Source of the DNA: Chitinophaga niabensis
GTDB taxonomy: Bacteria; Bacteroidota; Bacteroidia; Chitinophagales; Chitinophagaceae
Direction of reading: 5' to 3'
Assembly (NCBI RefSeq): GCF_900129465.1
Contig: NZ_FSRA01000002.1
Coordinates: forward strand, 2,790,001 to 2,854,000
Length of the DNA: 64,000 bases
Position 1 is the stretch's first letter. Every line of letters starts with the position of its first letter. The position numbers and the translations under genes were made by a program. A model generated the notes under the pieces. It was not told the origin of the DNA, ran no database searches, and was given only the letters and a program-made list of their open reading frames with translations. This document shows positions 16,309 to 23,450 of this stretch, piece after piece.

Positions 16309-16947
16309 ATGAGAAGAAGTATAATCATTACCATATTGATCCTAAACTACCTTTTCCTGTCTGGCCAAAGCCTGAAAAGAAAAAGCCTGACAAAAGCTGA
16401 TAAGGAGCATACCGTCAGATGGCGTTATGAATATCGTAGCAAGGAAGGTTTTTTTGGCGAATCACTATTACTATTTAAGAGCGGGAGATATAAATATGAA
16501 GCAGGTGGCTGTCTTCAGGGCTTTTTCAGCGAAGGGAGATGGGCAGTTGTGGGTAATGAAATGATATTAAATAGTGATGTAAAGAAAAATGATGTTCCCG
16601 TTTCAGTATCTTATACCAACGATACATCAGACATCGTAAATGCATTTAAGTTTGGTATAGTCCGGAATAGAAAAGGAGATCTTATGACAGATGCTTTCGT
16701 GATTATTAACAATGATAGTGTCAAATGTTTGCCTATGGCGGGGGGATGTGTTGGAACTTATAATAGGATAGACAGTGTAAGGCTGCAATTTGAGAACGGA
16801 TTTACTTCCAGGTGGATGGGGATAGCAAATAATGATAAGCATGTATTGATAAGAGCGGAGGTTGACATTAAGATAGAAGGTTACAAGTCATTTGATAATG
16901 TTAAGTACCGGCTGCATGGTAAGTTACTGATCCCTGATAAACAATGA
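16309..16947 (+). CDS. Secreted protein of unknown function
   Basis: 212 residues with an N-terminal signal peptide (residues 1-20, ending LFLSGQ). The mature part is beta-rich and resembles a small lipocalin-like test domain: WRYEYRSKEGFFGESLLLFK, SGRYKYEAGG, EGRWAVVGNEMILNS, where a molecule is measured against a baseline state. No catalytic motif is visible. The stop overlaps the next start (ATGA), so the two exported proteins are co-translated. It is part of the compact string of small genes between the RHS remnant and nrdA. Confidence 0.65.
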   Translation: MRRSIIITILILNYLFLSGQSLKRKSLTKADKEHTVRWRYEYRSKEGFFGESLLLFKSGRYKYEAGGCLQGFFSEGRWAVVGNEMILNSDVKKNDVPVSVSYTNDTSDIVNAFKFGIVRNRKGDLMTDAFVIINNDSVKCLPMAGGCVGTYNRIDSVRLQFENGFTSRWMGIANNDKHVLIRAEVDIKIEGYKSFDNVKYRLHGKLLIPDKQ

Positions 16948-17462
16948 AAAGACTTCTAAGTGGCATTTTCTTCTTACTATTCCTTAATAACTGTAATAAT
17001 ACAGCCGGGAAAGCGGAGGTATTAGCAACAGTACTGAAAGGCTTTGGCCGGCATAGCTATTTTGTAAGCGTAAAGGTGAAGGACGGAAACCAATATGTGA
17101 TCACTAACACTGAGCTATACCTATACTTTAAGCAAAAAGAGGGTTTTGATGAAAAGAGGTATCAGAGCTATATGATGTCTGTTTTAAGCAATGCAAGTAT
17201 CTTGACCGTAGACACTACGTTCCTGGCCAAATTCCAGTTTAACAAAGTAGACAGGATGGAAGAAATCGTAGATGCCGCAATCATTTTCAGAAGATATTTT
17301 AATAAGACACCAGAGAATTACTGGCTGAAGGATGGTGTTTCTGATAGGAAGAAGGTTTATCTTATCAATGCTTTATTTGATAAGAACATCGTTTCCAGGA
17401 TTGATGATGAGTCCGGCTCCCTGATAGTTCCTTACTGGCAGTTCAAAGATGAAAAACAATGA
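16944..17462 (+). CDS. Small lipoprotein of unknown function
   Basis: 172 residues. The signal MKRLLSGIFFLLFLNNC has a lipobox-like Cys at 17. The mature protein contains GFGRHSYFVSVKVKDGNQY, KEGFDEKRYQSYMMSV and NYWLKDGVSDRKKVYLINAL, mixed alpha/beta, no known family. It overlaps the previous gene (ATGA), and its last codons overlap an upstream in-frame extension of the next gene. The C-terminal SGSLIVPYWQFKDEKQ is unusual but not diagnostic. Confidence 0.6.
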   Translation: MKRLLSGIFFLLFLNNCNNTAGKAEVLATVLKGFGRHSYFVSVKVKDGNQYVITNTELYLYFKQKEGFDEKRYQSYMMSVLSNASILTVDTTFLAKFQFNKVDRMEEIVDAAIIFRRYFNKTPENYWLKDGVSDRKKVYLINALFDKNIVSRIDDESGSLIVPYWQFKDEKQ

Positions 17463-17490
17463 TGGTAGATCTAAATCAAGAAGGCCAGAT

Positions 17491-17928
17491 ATGAAATATT
17501 TGTTGCTCATTATCTTTGGTCTGGGACTGGGGACATTTTCTTCCCAGGCTCAAACAAAAAACTGTAGTTCTGAATACGATTCTTTGTTAAAAAGAAAGGT
17601 CTATACCTTTGTTGACCAAATGCCGGAATATCCTACTGGTGAAGCTGAAATGGTAGCGTTCTTTGCAAAAAACCTTCGATATCCTGACCATCAGGAGTCC
17701 GTTCAGGGCCGTGTTAGTTTGGTTTTTATAATAATGGAGGATGGCAGGATAAAGGGAGAACGCATTCCTCATAAAAAGCAGAATGAGCTTACACCTATCG
17801 ATAAAGAAGCGCTAAAGGTTCTAAGGAAAATGCCTGCCTGGAAGGCTGGAACATGTGGAGGAAAGAAGGTGCCGGTTAAATTTAGCTTACCTATCAGCTG
17901 TTTAATGCCAATAAAGGAACAACCATGA
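17491..17928 (+). CDS. Secreted TonB C-terminal-domain protein
   Basis: 145 residues from the ATG at 17491 (MKYLLLIIFG). The upstream ATG at 17449 would put a charged, non-signal stretch in front of the signal peptide, so it is not used. The signal ends SSQAQ at about residue 21. The mature part is a TonB C-terminal fold: VDQMPEYPTGEAEMVAFF, NLRYP, GRVSLVFIIMEDGRIKG and LRKMPAWKAGT. It lacks the proline-rich spacer and the membrane anchor of true TonB, so it cannot energise transport and more likely serves as a periplasmic binding or structural domain. It overlaps the next gene by four bases. Confidence 0.8.
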   Translation: MKYLLLIIFGLGLGTFSSQAQTKNCSSEYDSLLKRKVYTFVDQMPEYPTGEAEMVAFFAKNLRYPDHQESVQGRVSLVFIIMEDGRIKGERIPHKKQNELTPIDKEALKVLRKMPAWKAGTCGGKKVPVKFSLPISCLMPIKEQP

Positions 17929-18485
17929 GCAAAACAAACATGCCGGAATATGTATGGGTCTTTAACGGAGATAACAGCCGTTTTTCCAGTGGTGTTTTCC
18001 AGAGCATGGAGAAAGCAGAAGAATGGATTGCAATAAACAGGCTTAGTGGCATATTGACTAAATACCCGCTCGATACAGGCGTTTATGAGTGGGCTATCCA
18101 AAATCGCCTTTTTTCAGTCAAGAAAGAAGAACAAAAGCATCCGGCATTTATTGGGAGATTTACTTCTGCCAGCCTGGATCATTTTCATTATGAGAATGGA
18201 AAGAAGGATGATGCAACAGCGGAAAAACAACAGTCTGAAACAGTACCGCTGGAATCATTGCCGAAAATATTCGCCGATTTTAATAACAATGATACTTTGG
18301 GGCGTATTCGTTTAAACACAAATGGTACTATGAGAGACCTTGCAAAGCTAAATATCAAATTAGAAGAAGGGCTTGTTTTGTTATTGGATGATACCGAATT
18401 GTCAACCAGGGGAGTAGTTCAATTTTCCGAAATAGAAAATATTTGGGTAGTTGTTGTAGATTGGGACCATCTGCATAATCAATAA
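17925..18485 (+). CDS. Immunity-like cytoplasmic protein (DUF7710-like N-terminal domain)
   Basis: 186 residues, no signal. Residues 6-60 (YVWVFNGDNSRFSSGVFQS, EEWIAINRLSGILTKYPLD, GVYEWAI) match the small domain, found in putative immunity proteins, that I know as DUF7710. A Lys/Gln-rich linker separates it from a second half with FADFNNNDTLGRIRLN, LEEGLVLLLDD and VQFSEIENIWVVVVDWDHL, a pattern seen in other Bacteroidota accessory proteins. It starts with a four-base overlap with the TonB-domain gene. The role is inferred from resemblance and genomic company, not shown. Confidence 0.6.
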   Translation: MSKTNMPEYVWVFNGDNSRFSSGVFQSMEKAEEWIAINRLSGILTKYPLDTGVYEWAIQNRLFSVKKEEQKHPAFIGRFTSASLDHFHYENGKKDDATAEKQQSETVPLESLPKIFADFNNNDTLGRIRLNTNGTMRDLAKLNIKLEEGLVLLLDDTELSTRGVVQFSEIENIWVVVVDWDHLHNQ

Positions 18486-18493
18486 AAGAGACT

Positions 18494-18808
18494 ATGATGT
18501 CAACTCTAGTAAATCATCAGAGAGAAAATGAGGCATCACAAACGATCAGGCAATTAGGCAAGGGCGGTGCTTTGTATCTCATAGTAACAAGTGGTGTTGA
18601 AATTGATAAGGAGATAGATGCATATACCTCTGAGAATGGTGTTACTGTAGCTGTAATGTTTGCTTATGAAAATCCTGAAAAAAAGGCAGTAGATAAGAAA
18701 GGAAACTTTACCGGTGTTTATTCTACTGATAAAAATGGAAAACAAATAATCATTTCGATTGCTGATTGGAACAAGCAATTTGAGAAACAAAACCCGAGAG
18801 GGCAATGA
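18494..18808 (+). CDS. Small protein of unknown function
   Basis: 104 residues. No signal peptide or membrane helix. Noted motifs are LGKGGALYLIVTSG, GVTVAVMFAYENPEKKAVD and IISIADWNKQFEKQ. It follows the immunity-like gene by eight bases and overlaps the next gene by four, so it belongs to the same transcript. No family is recognised. Confidence 0.5.
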   Translation: MMSTLVNHQRENEASQTIRQLGKGGALYLIVTSGVEIDKEIDAYTSENGVTVAVMFAYENPEKKAVDKKGNFTGVYSTDKNGKQIIISIADWNKQFEKQNPRGQ

Positions 18809-19212
18809 AAAAAATAAAATTTTCACTCATAGCCTCTGCTATATTGGTTGTAAGTTCTTTTGTGCCGATTATTCAAGTTTTGATACTAACGGCAAATGGC
18901 GCATTTTTGAGCCTATTTACAAGTAGTGATACCAAGATTATTTTATTGATAAATGGGATTGCTTTTTTGCTAATGCTTGTACTTTTTTACTTTGCTAAAA
19001 CTACTGCTGCAAAGGTCTTTTCAATATTTGGGTTCTTGCTCTTCTTCCTACCTCTATTTTTTTATTCAACAGGGGATTTATTTATAGACGAAACAGGAAA
19101 TCTACGATTAGAAAATCTTTATTTTCTACAGTTCTTGTTAGCAGGAATTGCAGCAGGTGTGTTGCTTACTGTAATAGAACTTATGAAAGCAAAAGCCCCG
19201 AAATATATGTAG
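18805..19212 (+). CDS. Small four-helix membrane protein
   Basis: 135 residues with four hydrophobic segments: IASAILVVSSFVPIIQVL, IILLINGIAFLLMLVLFY, VFSIFGFLLFFLPLFFY and FLQFLLAGIAAGVLLTV. A short basic tail follows (KAKAPKYM). No family is recognised. It overlaps the previous ORF by four bases and ends the island's gene string. Possible mobile-element debris follows. Confidence 0.55.
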   Translation: MKKIKFSLIASAILVVSSFVPIIQVLILTANGAFLSLFTSSDTKIILLINGIAFLLMLVLFYFAKTTAAKVFSIFGFLLFFLPLFFYSTGDLFIDETGNLRLENLYFLQFLLAGIAAGVLLTVIELMKAKAPKYM

Positions 19213-19498
19213 TGCCCTCTATAAGTGTCTAACTTTTTGGGACACTACAAAGATATCAGTATGAACTTAATCCACATTTAGCTAGTGAACTAATGATGCT
19301 AAATTTGAGTTATATCGCCTATGCTATGAAGAATATTCAAAACTTCCGAGGAAATATTTAAGCAGTTATAAAAAGAGTTTTTAAAAAAAGGTAACTACTA
19401 TATTCAAGCCATTGGATGAATCTCTGCTTGATTACAGAAACAAAAAAGTCTTGGAAGCACAAGGCTCCCAAGACTTTTCTAATATCTAAAGTCAGCAA
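19213..19498. other. Noncoding stretch with possible insertion-sequence relic
   Basis: AGTGTC (19224-19229) and GACACT (19241-19246) flank TAACTTTTTGG. The motif GTGTCTAACTTTTTGGG resembles the terminal inverted repeats of some insertion sequences, but no transposase is present. Between 19245 and 19360 a short frame (YELNPHLASELMMLNLSY) ends in TAA and could be a broken ORF, without recognised homology. The nrdA terminator occupies the last part. Confidence 0.4.
19442..19478 (-). terminator. Intrinsic terminator of nrdBA
   Basis: On the minus strand AAAAGTCTTGG, a 13-base loop and CCAAGACTTTT are followed by TTG, with extra T in the stem tail. It begins 21 bases after the nrdA stop. Confidence 0.85.
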
Positions 19499-21871
19499 TT
19501 ATGCACTGCAGGTAACACAACCTTCTTCCATCGTGCACACAGCCCCTTCAGGAACTTCCAGCTCCATCACATCTCCGGAATTAACTACAGGTACCATGTT
19601 CTGGCCACCTTGTTTTTCCACCGTGAACTGAACCGCTTGCGTAGCAGCTTGTGTACGCAGGTAGTACATACCGGTTTTGAGACCTTTCTTCCAGGCGTAG
19701 AAGTGCATAGAAGTAAGTTTGGATGCAGATGGTGTATCTACGAACAGGTTGAGACTTTGTGACTGGCAGATGAATGCGCCACGGTCTGCCGCCATATCAA
19801 TGATCGTACGTTGTTTGATCTCCCATACTGTTTTGTACAGTTCCTTGATATTGGATGGGATCTCAGCAATATTCTGTACGGAACCATTAGCTGCGATGAT
19901 CTTGTTCTTCATGTCATTATCCCACAGGCCCAGTTCTACCAGGTCTTTCAGCAGGTGTTTGTTCACTACCACAAACTCACCGCTCAATACACGGCGGGTG
20001 TAGATGTTGGAAGTGTATGGCTCAAAGCACTCGTTGTTACCCAGGATCTGAGAAGTAGAGGCAGTTGGCATAGGTGCCAGCAACAGGGAGTTGCGTACAC
20101 CATGTTTCTTGATCTCTGCTTTCAGGCCAGCCCAATCCCAGCGTGGAGATGGAGTAACGCCCCACATATCATATTGCAGGATGCCTTTGGAAACAGGAGA
20201 ACCTTCGTATGTTTCATATGCACCATCTTTCGCAGCGAGGTCTTTAGAAGCAGTCAATGCAGCAAAGTAGATGGTTTCAAAGATCTCTTTATTCAGTTGT
20301 TGAGCCTGTGCGCTTTCAAATGGATAGCGCAACAGGAAGAACGCATCGGCCAAACCTTGTACACCCAGGCCGATAGGACGGTGACGCATGTTACTGCGGC
20401 GTGCTTCTTCAACAGGGTAGTAGTTGGTATCGATGATCACGTTCAGGTTCAGTGCAGCCTGGTAAGTTACATCATACAATTTCTGATGATCGAACTTGCC
20501 ATCGATCACAAAGCGTGGTAATGCCAGTGATGCGAGGTTACATACGGCTACTTCATCAGGAGAAGTGTACTCGATGATCTCTGTGCAAAGGTTGGAACTC
20601 TTGATAGTACCCAGGTTCTGCTGGTTGGATTTGCGGTTGGCAGAATCTTTATACAGCAGGTAAGGTGTACCGGTTTCGATCTGTGCATCGAGGATAGCGA
20701 ACCAGAGGTCCTGTGCTTTTACGGTTTTACGTGCGCGGCCTTCTTTTTCGTATTGTGCGTACAGTTTTTCGAATTCTTCACCCCATGTATCTGCCAGTCC
20801 TGGTGCTTCGTGAGGGCAGAACAGGCTCCAGTCTCCACCAGCTTCAACACGTTGCATGAAGAGGTCTGGCATCCAGAGGGCATAGAACAGATCGCGCGCG
20901 CGCATTTCTTCTTTACCGTGGTTTTTACGGAGGTCAAGGAATTCAAATACATCAGCATGCCATGGCTCCAGGTAGATAGCGAAAGCGCCTTTGCGTTTTC
21001 CACCGCCCTGATCTACATAACGTGCAGTATCATTGAATACACGCAACATGGGGATGATACCATTAGAAGTACCATTGGTACCACTGATGTAAGAGCCTGT
21101 TGCGCGGATATTGTGAATGCTTAAACCTATGCCACCAGCACTCTGAGAGATCTTGGCAGTTTGTTTCAGTGTATCATAGATACCTTCAATGCTATCTCCC
21201 TGCATCGTCAGCAGGAAGCAGCTGCTCATTTGTGGTTTAGGCGTACCTGCGTTGAAGAGGGTAGGCGTGGCATGTGTGAACCAGCGCTCGCTCATCAGGT
21301 TATATGTTTTGATAGCAGCGTCGATATCATTTCTGTGGATACCAACAGATACACGCATGAACATATGCTGAGGGCGCTCAGCGATCTTGCCGTCTATTTT
21401 CAGCAGGTAAGAACGTTCCAGTGTTTTGAAACCAAAGTAGTCAAAAGCAAAGTCGCGGTCGTAGATGATCGTTGAATCCAGGATGTCTGCATTATCCCTG
21501 ATGATCTCCCATACCTCATCGCTCAGCATACCAGCTGGTTTGCCGGTTTTAGGATCGATATAATCGTATAGTTTCTTCATCGTTTTGGAAAACGACTTCT
21601 CAGTATTCTTATGCAGGTTGCTCACCGCAATACGGGAAGCAAGCTGTGCGTAGTCAGGATGTTTAGTAGTAAGTGAAGCAGCGGTTTCTGCAGCCAGGTT
21701 ATCTAATTCAGTGGTCGTAACACCATCGTACAGTCCCTGAATTACCTTTTTTGCCACATCGATAGAATCAACATATTCCGGCGCGAGTCCATAGCACAAT
21801 TTCTCTACTCTTGCTGTGATCTTGTCAAATTTGACAGACTCTTTTCTGCCGTCTCTTTTTATAACGAACAT
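19499..21871 (-). CDS. nrdA: Ribonucleoside-diphosphate reductase, class Ia alpha (large) subunit
   Basis: 790 residues, normal length. It makes dNDPs from NDPs using the radical of NrdB. Domains in order are an ATP-cone at residues 1-90 (VIKRDGRKESVKFDKITARV) for dATP/ATP allostery, the R1 N-terminal domain, and the alpha/beta barrel with GKRKGAFAIYLEPWHAD, the active-site NLCTEIIEYTSPDE and MPTASTSQILGNNE. The C-terminal redox pair is Cys785/Cys788 in EGCVTCSA, re-reduced by thioredoxin or glutaredoxin. It lies 51 bases downstream of nrdB. The operon is probably controlled at the nrdB upstream region, where DnaA boxes lie. Confidence 0.97.
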   Translation of the reverse strand: MFVIKRDGRKESVKFDKITARVEKLCYGLAPEYVDSIDVAKKVIQGLYDGVTTTELDNLAAETAASLTTKHPDYAQLASRIAVSNLHKNTEKSFSKTMKKLYDYIDPKTGKPAGMLSDEVWEIIRDNADILDSTIIYDRDFAFDYFGFKTLERSYLLKIDGKIAERPQHMFMRVSVGIHRNDIDAAIKTYNLMSERWFTHATPTLFNAGTPKPQMSSCFLLTMQGDSIEGIYDTLKQTAKISQSAGGIGLSIHNIRATGSYISGTNGTSNGIIPMLRVFNDTARYVDQGGGKRKGAFAIYLEPWHADVFEFLDLRKNHGKEEMRARDLFYALWMPDLFMQRVEAGGDWSLFCPHEAPGLADTWGEEFEKLYAQYEKEGRARKTVKAQDLWFAILDAQIETGTPYLLYKDSANRKSNQQNLGTIKSSNLCTEIIEYTSPDEVAVCNLASLALPRFVIDGKFDHQKLYDVTYQAALNLNVIIDTNYYPVEEARRSNMRHRPIGLGVQGLADAFFLLRYPFESAQAQQLNKEIFETIYFAALTASKDLAAKDGAYETYEGSPVSKGILQYDMWGVTPSPRWDWAGLKAEIKKHGVRNSLLLAPMPTASTSQILGNNECFEPYTSNIYTRRVLSGEFVVVNKHLLKDLVELGLWDNDMKNKIIAANGSVQNIAEIPSNIKELYKTVWEIKQRTIIDMAADRGAFICQSQSLNLFVDTPSASKLTSMHFYAWKKGLKTGMYYLRTQAATQAVQFTVEKQGGQNMVPVVNSGDVMELEVPEGAVCTMEEGCVTCSA

Positions 21872-21922
21872 GGTGTAATGGATTTAATGGGTGATGAATA
21901 TATGGAGGTTAGTAGTATTTTC

Positions 21923-22894
21923 TTAAAAGTCTTCATCAAGGCTGAACGTATTTGCTTCTTTGCCACCGATCACGCCTGATTTTTGATAGTCACCTACCCG
22001 TTTTTCGAAGAAATTGGTTTTTCCCTGTAAGGATATCATTTCCATAAAGTCGAAAGGATTGGTTGCATTGTAGATCTTCTTGCAGCCGAGCTCGCTGATC
22101 CAGCGGTCTGCCACAAATTCGATGTATTGTTTCATCAGCTCGCTGTTCATGCCGATCAATGCAGCAGGCAAAGCGTCTGTAATAAATTCTTTTTCTATCT
22201 CTACGGCATCGCGGATGATCTCGTGTACTTCTTTTTCATCCAGTTTGCCGTTCAGCATGCTGTAAAGCAGGCAGGCAAATTCGCAGTGTAATCCTTCATC
22301 ACGGCTGATCAGCTCATTGGAGAAGGTCAGGCCGGGCATGAGGCCGCGTTTTTTCAGCCAGAAGATGGAGCAGAAACTTCCACTGAAGAAAATACCTTCT
22401 ACGGCAGCAAAAGCTACCAGGCGCTGTGCGAATGTGCCGTTGTTGATCCAACGCAAAGCCCACTGAGCTTTTTTGGTAACAGCAGGGATGGTATCAATCG
22501 CATGGAAAAGGCGGTTCTTCTCAACAGGATCGCTGATATATGTATCGATCAGCAATGCATATGTTTCAGAGTGGATGTTTTCCATCATGATCTGGAAACC
22601 ATAAAAACAACGTGCTTCAGGGATCTGCACTTCACTCATGAAGTTCACGGCCAGGTTCTCGTTCACAATCCCGTCAGACGCAGCAAAAAATGCCAGTACG
22701 TGTGAGATAAAGTGACGCTCTCCGTCATTCATGTTATTCCAATCTTTCAGATCACTGGAAAGGTCAATTTCTTCGGCAGTCCAGAAACTGGCTTCGTGGC
22801 GTTTATAGTGTTCCCAGATGGCGGGGTAGTTTATCGGGAGGATTACAAACCGGTCTTTGTTTTCCTTCAGTAATATCTCATTCTCGTTACTCAT
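21923..22894 (-). CDS. nrdB: Ribonucleoside-diphosphate reductase, class Ia beta (small) subunit
   Basis: 323 residues. It carries the di-iron tyrosyl radical used by NrdA. Iron ligands and the radical site are visible: Asp74 (FAASDGIVNEN), Glu105, His108 and Tyr112 in MMENIHSETY, then the second EGIFFSGSFCSIFW and NELISRDEGLHCEF with the remaining Glu and His ligands. The C-terminal tail ANTFSLDEDF is the docking peptide for NrdA. It is the first gene of the nrdBA operon. The long region upstream holds two perfect DnaA boxes, suggesting replication-linked control as known for nrdAB in E. coli. Confidence 0.97.
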   Translation of the reverse strand: MSNENEILLKENKDRFVILPINYPAIWEHYKRHEASFWTAEEIDLSSDLKDWNNMNDGERHFISHVLAFFAASDGIVNENLAVNFMSEVQIPEARCFYGFQIMMENIHSETYALLIDTYISDPVEKNRLFHAIDTIPAVTKKAQWALRWINNGTFAQRLVAFAAVEGIFFSGSFCSIFWLKKRGLMPGLTFSNELISRDEGLHCEFACLLYSMLNGKLDEKEVHEIIRDAVEIEKEFITDALPAALIGMNSELMKQYIEFVADRWISELGCKKIYNATNPFDFMEMISLQGKTNFFEKRVGDYQKSGVIGGKEANTFSLDEDF

Positions 22895-23088
22895 AAAAAA
22901 TTTATAATATGGTTATGACTGTCCAATGTTTTTCGAATAAAGACGCGGGCCCGACGGTAGATAACAATCCGTAAAATTGGAAGGGTCACTCACACCATAA
23001 CCTTAACTCGCGAAATACTTTGAAAATTAAGTTCTAAGGGTTGTTTTTCTAACGATAGAAGCCCATAGAATTTAACCAAGACTGTTTG

Positions 23089-23096
23089 CAAATCTA
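23089..23096 (-). promoter_or_regulatory. Possible nrdBA promoter -7 element TAGATTTG
   Basis: Matches TAnnTTTG on the minus strand, about 195 bases before nrdB, giving a long 5' leader. No well-spaced -33 TTTG is visible. Confidence 0.35.
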
Positions 23097-23137
23097 ATGA
23101 TCAAAGGGGTGGGAGAAAGGCAAAAGTTCCTAACAGA

Positions 23138-23146
23138 TGTGGATAA
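23138..23146 (-). promoter_or_regulatory. DnaA box TTATCCACA
   Basis: A perfect nine-base DnaA box on the minus strand, 40 bases upstream of the candidate nrdBA -7 element. Confidence 0.65.
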
Positions 23147-23440
23147 AGAATACCGCTTTTTTCAAGAGGTAGCAGGGGTGTACAATACGGACTTTTGCAC
23201 ATATAAAAGCAGGTCGATGGTATAATATATTTGTAAAATGTGTTAAAAAACTGGCACGAAAAATATAAAAAGAAATTACAAAAAATATGTATTCCTGAAT
23301 TACTGATCAGCAATGTTTTGATGAATGTTTGATCAGTAAAGTAAACAACAGTGGGATGTTTTGGCCACGCCGAGCGTTAACAGGATTCTTCTATGGTATT
23401 TTAATTTAATGTTATCATTTGGGATGTGCACATTTCCCAT

Positions 23441-23449
23441 TGTGGATAA
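23441..23449 (-). promoter_or_regulatory. Second DnaA box TTATCCACA
   Basis: A perfect box in the same orientation, one base beyond the stop codon of the TPR-like gene and 303 bases from the first. A one-mismatch site overlaps 23425-23433 (TGTGCACAT). Confidence 0.6.
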
Positions 23450-23450
23450 C

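Larger units (their letters stand above)
22895..23450. other. AT-rich nrdBA upstream region with DnaA boxes and inverted repeats
   Basis: This gap of 556 bases has no credible ORF. It contains two perfect DnaA boxes, a possible TAGATTTG promoter element, a very AT-rich stretch at 23215-23300, an inverted repeat TTACTGATCA (23300-23309) / TGATCAGTAA (23330-23339), and a GC-rich leader segment near 22940-22955. A weak CCAAT..ATTGG pairing (about 22922-22980) suggests a folded 5' leader. Confidence 0.6.

Noticed and set aside
19811..20521. Long ORF on the plus strand inside nrdA
   Set aside because: It is an antisense shadow of the strongly supported nrdA frame with no recognisable domain.
22895..23450. 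Chromosomal origin oriC at nrdBA
   Set aside because: Only two perfect DnaA boxes are present, and no dnaA/dnaN or other origin-typical genes lie nearby. Regulation of nrdBA is the simpler reading.
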